A stretch of 64,000 bases of DNA from Archaeoglobus sulfaticallidus PM70-1 (GTDB taxonomy: Archaea; Halobacteriota; Archaeoglobi; Archaeoglobales; Archaeoglobaceae), in assembly GCF_000385565.1 (NCBI RefSeq), contig NC_021169.1:868001-932000 (forward strand), given 5' to 3'. The position numbers were made by a program, and so were the translations under genes. How positions within the stretch are numbered: the first letter of the stretch is position 1; every line of letters begins with the position of its first letter. Below the pieces are notes generated by a model. The model ran no database searches and had not been told where the DNA came from. It saw only the letters and a list, made by a program, of their open reading frames with translations. Shown in pieces: positions 31,997 to 39,996 of the stretch.

Positions 31997-32605
31997 ATGA
32001 ACTACTCTGATATCGTGGTCAGATCGGCTGAAAGCCTGATCGACCACATAAGACATTTCCCAAAGATACTGGAGGAGCAAAAAACCTCAATCAACGAGTT
32101 TTTCAGGTTGATTGAAAATGGTAAGGCCATACACATCTTCGGAGTTGGGAGGAGCGGTGCTGTAGCTCTTTGCTTTGCAATAAGGCTCAAGCATTTTGAA
32201 AAAATTTTCGGGCACAAGGTTTGGTGGTTGGGGGATGAGGTTAGGGAGAAGATTGAGAATGGAGATGTATTGATAATTTTCTCAGGCTCGGGAGAGACTG
32301 CTGAAGCTGTTTTCATAGCCCAGAAAGCGAAAGAGGTTGGAGCCAGGATTGTGCTTATAACCTCTTTCCCGGAATCCACCATCGGCAAGATGTCGGATCT
32401 CTTAATAACGCTCCCGGGTGGACTGGAGAAGTCCAAGGGATGGAAGTACTTGCAGGCTCAGATTACCGAGGATTCCCCTTTCTATGGTGGAGGAAAGTTC
32501 GAGTTGATGGCCTACCTGCTCCAGGAGACACTTATAACCGGAATAGGGAAGTGGATGAAGATCGGGAAGGATGTTGTTGTCAGGGAGCATGTTAGGGACT
32601 CCTGA
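31997..32605 (+). CDS. hxlB: 6-phospho-3-hexuloisomerase (SIS domain)
   Basis: From ATG 31997 the 202-residue protein has the SIS fold with 'IFGVGRSGAVALCFAIRLKH', 'FSGSGETAEAV' and a C-terminal 'FELMAYLLQETL'. It interconverts 3-hexulose 6-phosphate and fructose 6-phosphate. In archaea without the oxidative pentose pathway, the reverse ribulose monophosphate route makes ribose. The frame is open 31 codons further upstream, but TATA-like elements at about 31964 and 31984 fall in that stretch, so the transcript is probably nearly leaderless at 31997. The partner hexulose-phosphate synthase is not in the window. Confidence 0.88.
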   Translation: MNYSDIVVRSAESLIDHIRHFPKILEEQKTSINEFFRLIENGKAIHIFGVGRSGAVALCFAIRLKHFEKIFGHKVWWLGDEVREKIENGDVLIIFSGSGETAEAVFIAQKAKEVGARIVLITSFPESTIGKMSDLLITLPGGLEKSKGWKYLQAQITEDSPFYGGGKFELMAYLLQETLITGIGKWMKIGKDVVVREHVRDS

Positions 32606-32684
32606 GGTTTTGCAGTTTTTTGATACATAAATCCAGAAAAAGTTCAGATTCGTTTGACTTATATTATAAAAAACCGAGCCAGAA

Positions 32685-34574
32685 TCAGAGTTCGATCCTG
32701 TCAACCTCTCTGAATATCCCGGCAACCCTGTAAAATGTAGTAACATCCCTCAGCCTCCTGAGGTCATCCTCGTTCAGCCTCTTCTCAACTTCCGAGAAGA
32801 AGATGTAGTCCCCAAGCCCCGTACCGGAAGGTCTGGATTCGAGCTTTCTCAGGTTTATGTTCTTTTCATAAAATACTTCAAGGACATCTTTCAATGCTCC
32901 GGGTTTGTCCTCAACTCCAAAGAATAGCGAAGTGACATTTCCATCAACCTCTCCACTCCCCTGCTTTCGGATTATATAGAACCTCGTTACATTGTTTTCC
33001 ATGTCCTGTATTCCCTTTCTGAGTATGTAGAGGTTGTACAGCCTTGCAGCATTTTCGGAGACTATTGCTGCTGAGGTGTCTTTCAGCATCGATATCGCAT
33101 CTGAGGTGCTTGAAGTGTATCTGAGTTTCGCTTTTGGCAGATAATTATTTATGAACTCTGCACACTGTGCCATTGCCTGCGGATGAGAGTAAACTTCCTC
33201 AATCTCCGTCAGCTCAAGCTTCTTTTTGCTCGCAAGCACATGGATAACCTCCATCTTTGTCTCTCCAAAAACCTCAACATCATACCTCATCAAAGCATCG
33301 ATCGATTTCAGGACTGTACCATGCACGGAGTTCTCGATTGGAATTAGGCCGTAAGTGTTTTCATCTTTCTCAACCATCCTGACTATCTCCTCAACCGACG
33401 AGCAGTAGATGAACGGGACTCTCGATCCGGTAAGCTTTAAAGCAACTTCATCGCTGAAGCTTCCCATTGGCCCAAGAACAGCCATTCTTTTGGATATTCC
33501 AAGAATTCTGTACTCTTCAGCCTTTGTGAGGTGAAATATCTCTCCAAAAATCCTGTTCAGCATCATTCTGTTGAGGGTTGTACTCGAAGCAAGCTCCTTC
33601 AGCTTTACCTCCTCTATCTCGGAGATCTCGATTGGCAGGTTCTTCTCCTTTTTGTACATCGCTATCTCTTTTCCAGCTCTGACCCTTCTTTCGATCAGCC
33701 TTAAAATGAGTGAATCGACGACCCTTATGTAACCTCTCAGGGCGTGGATGTCTCTCTCTGGTATCTCCGATGCCCTTGCAGAATCGAGTATTATCGTGCT
33801 ACCTCCAAAGTCATCGAATACCTTTTTTGATGCCTCGAAGATCTCTTTGAACCTGGCATCATCTCTAAGCCCATCATGCAACTCCAGAATGCTCTTAACA
33901 AGCTCCTCTCTCAGCTGTTCGGAGTTTTTCTGTATGTTGTAGTACATCCTCCAGTCCTGATTTATGATTCTCGAGGCGAGCTTGTACAGAGTATAGAATA
34001 TCGGTGAGGCATAATTCAAATCGTTTTTGTCCATTCTGTCCTTCAAGAAGTTTGCCATGGCTATAAGCAAAAAGTGCGCCACGCCCTGAATTTCAGCCAT
34101 CTTGTGGTCGTGCAGTCTGTAGTTTAACCTGCTTATGTTAGCTCCAGCCCTGTATAGCTCATCGAGAATTAACTTCCCCTCTTCCCTTCCGGATTCATAA
34201 ACGACGATTATGTTTGACAACCCAAGATCGCTGTCCGGGCCGATCATCGGATGAATGCTCAGAACATCGAAGTTCCTGATCAGCTTATCGAGATCACTCT
34301 TCACCGATGCGATATCAACGATCAGGGGCTTTTTGTAGAATTTCGTGGATAGCTTCTCCAGCTTGCTGATAACCGAGTCAATCGAGTCCATCGGAACGCA
34401 CAGAAAGATGACATCGAAGCCGAACAGATCCTTCTCATCAACCTCTCTCTTGTTCTCATCGATATCGTATCCCTTTACTGTATAACCTCTGAGCTCGAAG
34501 AATTTTTTGAACAGGGTTCCCATTCCACCCATTCCCCAGATCAGTATCTTTGGTTTCTGCTCGATCCTATTCAT
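32685..34574 (-). CDS. Trifunctional prephenate dehydrogenase / chorismate mutase / prephenate dehydratase
   Basis: From ATG 34574 (629 residues), the N-terminal 250 residues are a TyrA-type dehydrogenase with the dinucleotide motif GMGGMG. Residues about 260-350 are an AroQ-type chorismate mutase ('VVDSLILRLIERRVRAGKEIAMYKK'). A prephenate dehydratase follows ('LGPMGSFSDEVALK', 'YGLIPIENSVHGTV'), then an ACT domain ('VEDKPGALKDVLEVF') with the 'ESRPSGTGLGDYIFF' regulatory segment. It feeds both the tyrosine and phenylalanine branches. A fusion of this order is a known trait of Archaeoglobus. The start overlaps the aroD stop, giving translational coupling. Confidence 0.95.
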   Translation of the reverse strand: MNRIEQKPKILIWGMGGMGTLFKKFFELRGYTVKGYDIDENKREVDEKDLFGFDVIFLCVPMDSIDSVISKLEKLSTKFYKKPLIVDIASVKSDLDKLIRNFDVLSIHPMIGPDSDLGLSNIIVVYESGREEGKLILDELYRAGANISRLNYRLHDHKMAEIQGVAHFLLIAMANFLKDRMDKNDLNYASPIFYTLYKLASRIINQDWRMYYNIQKNSEQLREELVKSILELHDGLRDDARFKEIFEASKKVFDDFGGSTIILDSARASEIPERDIHALRGYIRVVDSLILRLIERRVRAGKEIAMYKKEKNLPIEISEIEEVKLKELASSTTLNRMMLNRIFGEIFHLTKAEEYRILGISKRMAVLGPMGSFSDEVALKLTGSRVPFIYCSSVEEIVRMVEKDENTYGLIPIENSVHGTVLKSIDALMRYDVEVFGETKMEVIHVLASKKKLELTEIEEVYSHPQAMAQCAEFINNYLPKAKLRYTSSTSDAISMLKDTSAAIVSENAARLYNLYILRKGIQDMENNVTRFYIIRKQGSGEVDGNVTSLFFGVEDKPGALKDVLEVFYEKNINLRKLESRPSGTGLGDYIFFSEVEKRLNEDDLRRLRDVTTFYRVAGIFREVDRIEL

Positions 34575-35193
34575 TCTCAAGCTCATCACCAATAATTTTT
34601 CGTATTGCAACTGCCTCCTCAACAGAGATCTGCCCCTCAGCAGCTTTCCTGCCAGCGTGGCAGTAGATTATTGGATTTCCGAGCATTGTGGAGATCACCC
34701 TCGTGAACTTGAACCGCTCACCCATTACAAAAGCTATCAGGTTGTCGTATTCACTGTGGAGTTTCAGGATGGTTTTAACATCCTCTTTACCATTTTCTCT
34801 CCTTCCAAGGATCGCTATCTTGAATATGTCCCCTCTTTTACCCTCCACAAGATCGCTCAGATACTCATATCCTGGATTTATGCCGTGATAAGATTCGATA
34901 ATCCTGCAATCAAACACATCAAAAACATCATCATCCATATCACTTTCAATATCGACAAAATCAGCATATTTTGAGAACTTTTTGAGTTTCTTTATCCTTC
35001 CACTCTCATCGCCGTCATAGTACCCACCATCTGCTCTCCTCCTGCATGTGATGATCTTTTCCTTGCCCAGATCCTCTGATAGCTTGATTATCTCTTCTGC
35101 ATTTGCTACTGCATCGATTCTTATCTCAACAATATCACACATCTCAATCATTCTCTTACTGAACTCTCCAACCACAGATGCTACTATTTTCAT
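34567..35193 (-). CDS. aroD: 3-dehydroquinate dehydratase, type I
   Basis: From ATG 35193 (208 residues) the protein has the type I TIM-barrel pattern: 'VEIRIDAV' near the N-terminus, 'KIITCRRRADGG', 'RIIESYHG' with the Schiff-base region, 'KIAILGRRENGKEDVKTIL', and a terminal 'VISTMLGNPIIYCHAG'. It dehydrates 3-dehydroquinate to 3-dehydroshikimate. The frame continues upstream to 35226 but that part overlaps the aroB' gene; GAAGGA just before 35193 supports the shorter form. It is the third gene of the operon. Confidence 0.92.
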   Translation of the reverse strand: MKIVASVVGEFSKRMIEMCDIVEIRIDAVANAEEIIKLSEDLGKEKIITCRRRADGGYYDGDESGRIKKLKKFSKYADFVDIESDMDDDVFDVFDCRIIESYHGINPGYEYLSDLVEGKRGDIFKIAILGRRENGKEDVKTILKLHSEYDNLIAFVMGERFKFTRVISTMLGNPIIYCHAGRKAAEGQISVEEAVAIRKIIGDELENE

Positions 35194-35215
35194 GTTTCCT
35201 TCATGTTTACCTGGG

Positions 35216-36205
35216 TTATCTCTCAACTATAAACTCATCAACTTCTGCCCCGAAATGCCTGCCTTTTCCGCTTCTATCGACCCATCCAAGCACCTTATCT
35301 CCCTCCTTAAGCATTGAAACAGAGATGTGTTCTCCTTTGCTGTTTACGAGTTTTATCGTCTCCGCATTCTGCAATATGATCGTGCCTTTTTCCTCGCTGA
35401 TTCTGCCGGATATCAGGATCATCGGTCTTTTCTCGATTTTCACCCTTCCAACATAGCTCCTTCTGGTCTTTCCATCGTATGAAACAATTTCAACCTCATC
35501 TCCTGCTTTCAGCTCAGACAGATACCTCGTTCTATCTCCAACCCTGATGTAGGCGTTGACACTTCCTGCGTTAACTCTGAAAGGCCTCGAGGATACATAC
35601 TCACTTTCCTCGCTTTCACTCGCAACGAGGAACATGAACTTCGAGCTGTTGCCCACGAGCATACCCTCTCCAACATTCATCAGCGAGATTGTGTCTATGC
35701 AAACCCTGTCGCCCATTCCAAGAGGTTTTATCTCATCAATCTCGATCTCAACCATCTCAACCCTGTCCATCGAGGACATGATCTCCCTGAACTTCGAGAG
35801 TTCATCTCTATCCTTTGATGAAACTATTATTCCATCTGCCCCCTTCTCAAGCGTTTCAAGAGCCAGTTTTGCAGATTCCACGGAATCAACATGCACGATT
35901 AGCTTCGCCCTCCCCTTCATCGCTATCAGATTCTCGAGAGGAATTACCTTCCAGTCCGAGAAATCCAGAAACAGGTAGTCCATGGTTTTGGATAGTTCAA
36001 TCGCCCTATCCTGATCCTCGGAGGAGGATACTGTAAGAAAGCTGTTCCTGTCTGTGATAACCTTTATTCTACCCAGTTGCCGTATCTTATCTTCAAAACC
36101 CTCCTTAACGAACACTCCGCTGTATCCAAGTTCGAGAGCGTTCTTGACACCCTCTTTTACATCATCCCATTGATCGTCATCTATTCGTAACCATATCTCC
36201 TTCAT
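35216..36205 (-). CDS. 3-dehydroquinate synthase II (archaeal)
   Basis: The 329-residue protein matches the archaeal DHQ synthase II family (AroB'). It begins 'KEIWLRIDD', has 'VCIDTISLMNVGEGMLVGN' and 'RPFRVNAGSVNAYI', and a C-terminal OB-like region. It oxidatively deaminates and cyclises 2-amino-3,7-dideoxy-D-threo-hept-6-ulosonate, made by the upstream gene product, into 3-dehydroquinate using NAD. It overlaps that gene by 29 bases, so both are made from one mRNA. Confidence 0.95.
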   Translation of the reverse strand: MKEIWLRIDDDQWDDVKEGVKNALELGYSGVFVKEGFEDKIRQLGRIKVITDRNSFLTVSSSEDQDRAIELSKTMDYLFLDFSDWKVIPLENLIAMKGRAKLIVHVDSVESAKLALETLEKGADGIIVSSKDRDELSKFREIMSSMDRVEMVEIEIDEIKPLGMGDRVCIDTISLMNVGEGMLVGNSSKFMFLVASESEESEYVSSRPFRVNAGSVNAYIRVGDRTRYLSELKAGDEVEIVSYDGKTRRSYVGRVKIEKRPMILISGRISEEKGTIILQNAETIKLVNSKGEHISVSMLKEGDKVLGWVDRSGKGRHFGAEVDEFIVER

Positions 36206-36971
36206 ACAGTAATCCTCCAGCCTCTTCTACATCTGCATTTTCGTGAATTATCATCTTCAACGCCTTCACCATCATTTTTGGATTGCTGTGCTGAAAGACA
36301 TTTCTGCCCACCGCAACCCCGGAAGCTCCAGCGATCATCGCCTCCTTGATTTCCTGCAGGAAGGCAAGATCATTCATTTTACTTCCACCTGCAACAACCA
36401 CAGGTATGGACGAGGACTCCACAACATCAGCAAAGGACTCTATCGATCCAGTATAGTTCGTTTTGACTATGTCTGCCCCAAGCTCATAGCCTATTCTCAC
36501 AGCGTGGCTCACCATTTTCGGATCCTTCTCATCTATTCCTTTTCCCCTGGGATACATCATTGCGAGCAATGGCATAGCCCAGTCATCGCATATCTCCGAG
36601 ATCATTCCCAGGATCTCCAGCTGTTCTCCTTCCCTCTCACTACCAACATTTATGTGAACGCTGACCGCATCAGCCCCAAGCTTTATCGCACTCTCAACGC
36701 TCGTCACGAGTCTCTTGTACTCCGGCTCTCTCAGAACAGTTGATGCGCTGAGATGGATTATCAGAGCCCCTTCGTAGCATTTCAGAGCTTTAGAGTTCTT
36801 GGCAACTCCTTTGTGCAGAACTATCGCATCAGCCTCCTTAACTTTACCAATCATCTGATCTATGTTGCTCAATCCTTTTATCGGCCCTACTGTGATTCCG
36901 TGATCCATCGGAACTATTAATGTCCTCCCATTTTTCAGTATTCTTGCCAGTCTTCTTTTTTTGCCTATCAT
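36177..36971 (-). CDS. 2-amino-3,7-dideoxy-D-threo-hept-6-ulosonate synthase (AroA')
   Basis: This 264-residue class I aldolase shares 'LIVPMDHGITVGPI', 'AVSVHINVGS', 'LLAMMYPRG' and the lysine of 'DIVKTNYTGS' with the solitary paralogue at 4302-5096. It heads the operon with AroB', AroD and the trifunctional enzyme, which assigns it to the archaeal route to shikimate: transaldol reaction between 6-deoxy-5-ketofructose phosphate and aspartate semialdehyde. The C-terminus overlaps aroB'. A ribosome site AAAGGTGAA precedes the ATG. Confidence 0.95.
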   Translation of the reverse strand: MIGKKRRLARILKNGRTLIVPMDHGITVGPIKGLSNIDQMIGKVKEADAIVLHKGVAKNSKALKCYEGALIIHLSASTVLREPEYKRLVTSVESAIKLGADAVSVHINVGSEREGEQLEILGMISEICDDWAMPLLAMMYPRGKGIDEKDPKMVSHAVRIGYELGADIVKTNYTGSIESFADVVESSSIPVVVAGGSKMNDLAFLQEIKEAMIAGASGVAVGRNVFQHSNPKMMVKALKMIIHENADVEEAGGLLYEGDMVTNR

Positions 36972-37374
36972 TATTATTCACCTTTTATTAAAATTCCATA
37001 TTTTTTTCCACGCAGAAACTTTAACGGAACCCATAACCCACCAACTCCACAGAGTGTTTAATAGAAGAAAGGATAGCCAAAGCTAAACCAAAAATAGCTG
37101 TAATTTGGGTTTGAGATAGACATTTCTACCATCACTTCTGAATTATTAATAAAGTATATAAGATTTGTGTTTTAGGGTTGAGTCTCGTGGGTTGTGAATT
37201 TGGTGATGCGGCAGAATATGAATAAAAAGGAAAAATCCTGCAAAAGCATAACGACATAAGGCTACCCAACTCAACTCAAATTCGGCAATGCTAAAGTTCG
37301 TGTGGCATTTCATAAAGCACTACACCAAAACCATCAAACAAAAAAGATTTTACACTTCGCAACCGCTTTCATGT
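36972..37374. other. Divergent promoter region, aromatic operon and mqnD
   Basis: Roughly 400 bases separate the two starts. The aroA' ribosome site lies at its left edge. AAAGTATATAAG at about 37155-37166 is a good TATA box for the plus strand, which implies a leader of nearly 190 bases before mqnD. A 16-codon frame (ATG 37206) lies in that leader. No hairpin that would identify a riboswitch is evident. Confidence 0.45.
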
Positions 37375-38184
37375 ATGGTAAAGCTGAAGGTTGCCCACAC
37401 TCCGGATGCTGATGATGCATTCATGTTCTACGCCATGACTCATGATGAGATAGACACATGGCTCGAGATCGAGCATGTGATTGAAGACATCGAATCCCTA
37501 AACAGGAAGGCTTTTGAGGTAGAATATGATGTAACAGCCATTTCAGCCTACGCCTACTCGTTTTTGAGTGACAGATATCAGATCCTTTCTTCTGGAGCGA
37601 GTGTAGGAGATGGATACGGGCCGATAGTTGTTGCCATGGAGGAGATTGATCTCAGGCACAGGGAGATCGCTGTGCCGGGAAGATATACCACCGCAAACCT
37701 GCTGCTCAACCTCGCCATAGATTTCAAGCCAGTGGAGATGAGATTCGATGAGATAATCCCTGCAGTCAAGGAGGGAAGGGTTGATGCCGGACTTTTGATT
37801 CATGAGGGACAGATAACCTATAAGGACCACAATCTCGTCAGGGTTCTCGACCTGTGGGAGTGGTGGCACGATAAAGCAAAGCTACCCCTCCCGCTTGGAC
37901 TGAACGCGATAAAAAGGGATTTAGATGCAGAGGTCAAAAAGGAGTTCTTGAGAGTGATGAGAGAAAGCATAAACTATGCCTTAAAGAATGTTGACATCGC
38001 GATGGACTATGCGATGAAGTATTCGAGGGGTCTGGATAAAGAGACTGCAACGAAGTTCGCTCTGATGTATGTGAATAGATACACCTATGAGATGCCGGAA
38101 AGTGTGAAAAAAGCCCTCGAATTGCTTTATAAAATGGGAGAAAAGAAGGGCTTGCTGAAAATGCCACCACTCGACATACTTTAG
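37375..38184 (+). CDS. mqnD: MqnD-family enzyme of the futalosine menaquinone pathway
   Basis: From ATG 37375 the product is 269 residues, the usual size of MqnA/MqnD proteins, with the periplasmic-binding-protein-like fold and the MqnD-type start 'VAHTPDADDAFMFYAM'. Other family segments are 'VTAISAYAYSFLSDRY', 'GPIVVA' and 'AGLLIHEGQITY'. MqnD cleaves cyclic dehypoxanthinylfutalosine to 1,4-dihydroxy-6-naphthoate. This fits a menaquinone-using Archaeoglobales cell. The frame continues upstream to 37288 but those residues have no family equivalent. Confidence 0.85.
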   Translation: MVKLKVAHTPDADDAFMFYAMTHDEIDTWLEIEHVIEDIESLNRKAFEVEYDVTAISAYAYSFLSDRYQILSSGASVGDGYGPIVVAMEEIDLRHREIAVPGRYTTANLLLNLAIDFKPVEMRFDEIIPAVKEGRVDAGLLIHEGQITYKDHNLVRVLDLWEWWHDKAKLPLPLGLNAIKRDLDAEVKKEFLRVMRESINYALKNVDIAMDYAMKYSRGLDKETATKFALMYVNRYTYEMPESVKKALELLYKMGEKKGLLKMPPLDIL

Positions 38185-38189
38185 CTTTA

Positions 38190-38948
38190 TCACTTCAGCT
38201 TTGAGCCAACAAGCTCAGCAACCCTCTTTCCGCTTAACAGCATCCCTCCGAAGATTGGTCCCATTCTTGGGTGGCCATAAACTGCAGCAACGGTCATTCC
38301 TGCCACGAAAAGCCCGGGGAACACTTCAGATGTGTTGTCCACAACACCCCTCTCCCCAAGCGGAGCATCCATGTACTTCTCACCTTTAAGCTCCAGATCT
38401 CCACCCTTTCTGGCAAGAATGCTGCAAACTGACGCATCATGCCCTGTAGCATCGATAACTGCCTTCGTTGACACCGTTATTGGGTCTATGTGGAGGTTGC
38501 TCATCTCCACTGGCGTGTAGTTTATAACCAGGCCGGCAACCCTGCCATTCTTGACCATAACATCCTCAACATTGATCAGGTTGAATACCTTCGCTTTTTT
38601 CGAGGCATTGTATATCAACCCGCCAGCCAGTTCAATCGCATCCACAACATAGTGCTTTTCATCATAGTTCTCATAACCTATACCAAGATCGTCGAGTATG
38701 CCTGTTGCCTCTTCCTGAACGACAACCTTGTTGAACATCATTCCTCCGCCCCATATACCTCCGCCAAGACTGAGCTTCTTTTCGAATAGAACGGTTTTGA
38801 AACCCATATCTCCAAGATAGTAAGCGGAGACCAAACCTGATGGACCACCACCAACGATGGCAACATCACTTTCCAGAACATCCATCAGCTTGGCCGAATA
38901 CTTCTCCACTATCGCCTTCGAGATCTTTATCTCATCAACCATACCCAT
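38190..38948 (-). CDS. thi4: Thi4-family thiazole synthase
   Basis: The 252-residue flavin-fold protein has the dinucleotide motif 'VAIVGGGPSGLVSAYYL', 'EKKLSLGGGIWGGGMMF' and a C-terminal 'PRMGPIFGGMLLSGKR', all Thi4 hallmarks. The residue that is the sulphur-donating cysteine in yeast Thi4 is histidine here (NLHIDP), as in methanogen Thi4 proteins that use free sulfide and act catalytically. It makes the thiazole unit of thiamine from NAD and glycine. A strong GGAGGTGAATTT lies just before ATG 38948. It converges with mqnD, five bases apart. Confidence 0.93.
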   Translation of the reverse strand: MGMVDEIKISKAIVEKYSAKLMDVLESDVAIVGGGPSGLVSAYYLGDMGFKTVLFEKKLSLGGGIWGGGMMFNKVVVQEEATGILDDLGIGYENYDEKHYVVDAIELAGGLIYNASKKAKVFNLINVEDVMVKNGRVAGLVINYTPVEMSNLHIDPITVSTKAVIDATGHDASVCSILARKGGDLELKGEKYMDAPLGERGVVDNTSEVFPGLFVAGMTVAAVYGHPRMGPIFGGMLLSGKRVAELVGSKLK

Positions 38949-38992
38949 AAATTCACCTCCAACCTATAAATTTAACGGTGTTAATTTTGGTC

Positions 38993-39892
38993 TTACAGCA
39001 TCAGCCTCCCCATCCTTGCAAGATGGTTGCTGTTCATAACGTGATCGATCGCGCTAACGAGTTCGATGGCTGAATCTATCTCCTCAAGCATTCTGTCCTT
39101 GTCTTCAGGAAGCTTTCCATGCACACCCATGAATATCGGCCTGTTGTTCGCGAAGAGATGATTCGAGACATGATCACATGTGAAGTATGTTTTTGCATCG
39201 ATGTTCTCAACCAGCATTCTCAACTCCTCAAGCTGCCCTACAGGATCCAGCAGCCTTAAATTCAATTTCTCGATATCGGTTCCCGGTATCACTGTCAGCG
39301 TTCTAATCCTGACAAAATCTGGTTTTGCCTCATTTATAACCTCGGCACTTTTAAGAGCGTGACTCCTGCTTCTTTCCTTACCACCAAGTCCAAGGATGTA
39401 GTAGAAGGAGACCTCGAAGTTCTTTCCAGCCTTCTTTCCGGCCTGAATTATGTCCTCTGCCGTAGCACCCTTTTTTACTAACTTCAGCACTTCATCATCT
39501 CCACTTTCCATGCCTATATGGACTCTATCCAGTCCAGCATCTTTCAATGCAAGGAGTTTCTCCTCGCTCATTCTGGCGATGGTCTTTGCTCTCGCATAAG
39601 CGGTAACTCTCTCGATCCAGGGATTTTTCTCCCTCAGATAATTTATGATCTCAACTATGTCGTTGTGAACTAGAGGGTTGGAGTCTCCTAAAAAAGCTGT
39701 TCTCGCATATGGAAAGAACTCTCTCAACCTGTCTATTTCACGAAAAATCTCGCTTTTATCTCTCTTTTCAAATTTCATGTCCTTGTACATCCCACAGAAG
39801 GCACATTTATTCCATGTGCATCCCCTAACAACCCTAATCAGCGCGCTTCCCGCCTCACTAGGAGGGCGGTATGGTGGATAATCATACTCCAT
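38993..39892 (-). CDS. Radical SAM protein, unknown reaction
   Basis: From ATG 39892 (299 residues) the protein starts 'MEYDYPPYRPPSEAGS' and carries the cluster motif C-TWNK-C-AF-C-GMY. The first spacing is four residues, as in a family of Elp3/HemN-like proteins with 'GCxxNKCxFCGMYK'. The SAM-binding 'LGDSNPL' and 'ESGDDEVLKLVKKG' segments follow. The frame continues 20 codons upstream but has no matching start context. The substrate is unknown. It is divergent from feoB across about 100 bases. Confidence 0.85.
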   Translation of the reverse strand: MEYDYPPYRPPSEAGSALIRVVRGCTWNKCAFCGMYKDMKFEKRDKSEIFREIDRLREFFPYARTAFLGDSNPLVHNDIVEIINYLREKNPWIERVTAYARAKTIARMSEEKLLALKDAGLDRVHIGMESGDDEVLKLVKKGATAEDIIQAGKKAGKNFEVSFYYILGLGGKERSRSHALKSAEVINEAKPDFVRIRTLTVIPGTDIEKLNLRLLDPVGQLEELRMLVENIDAKTYFTCDHVSNHLFANNRPIFMGVHGKLPEDKDRMLEEIDSAIELVSAIDHVMNSNHLARMGRLML

Positions 39893-39977
39893 GGATTGAG
39901 TAGTAGCACTCAGAAAATATAGTTTTTCAACACATAATCTATAAGAAACCACTTTTCACCACAAAATATAAATACAA

Positions 39978-39995
39978 ATTTAGGTCATCCTAAAT
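39978..39995 (+). promoter_or_regulatory. feoB operator palindrome (DtxR/MDR1 type)
   Basis: ATTTAGG (39978-39984), TCAT, and CCTAAAT (39989-39995) form a perfect 7-bp inverted repeat of the TTAGG/CCTAA type bound by DtxR-family metalloregulators. It lies between the TATA box (about 39964-39974) and the GTG start of feoB at 39997, where a repressor would block initiation. A DtxR-FeoA fusion is encoded downstream of feoB. Confidence 0.8.
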
Positions 39996-39996
39996 C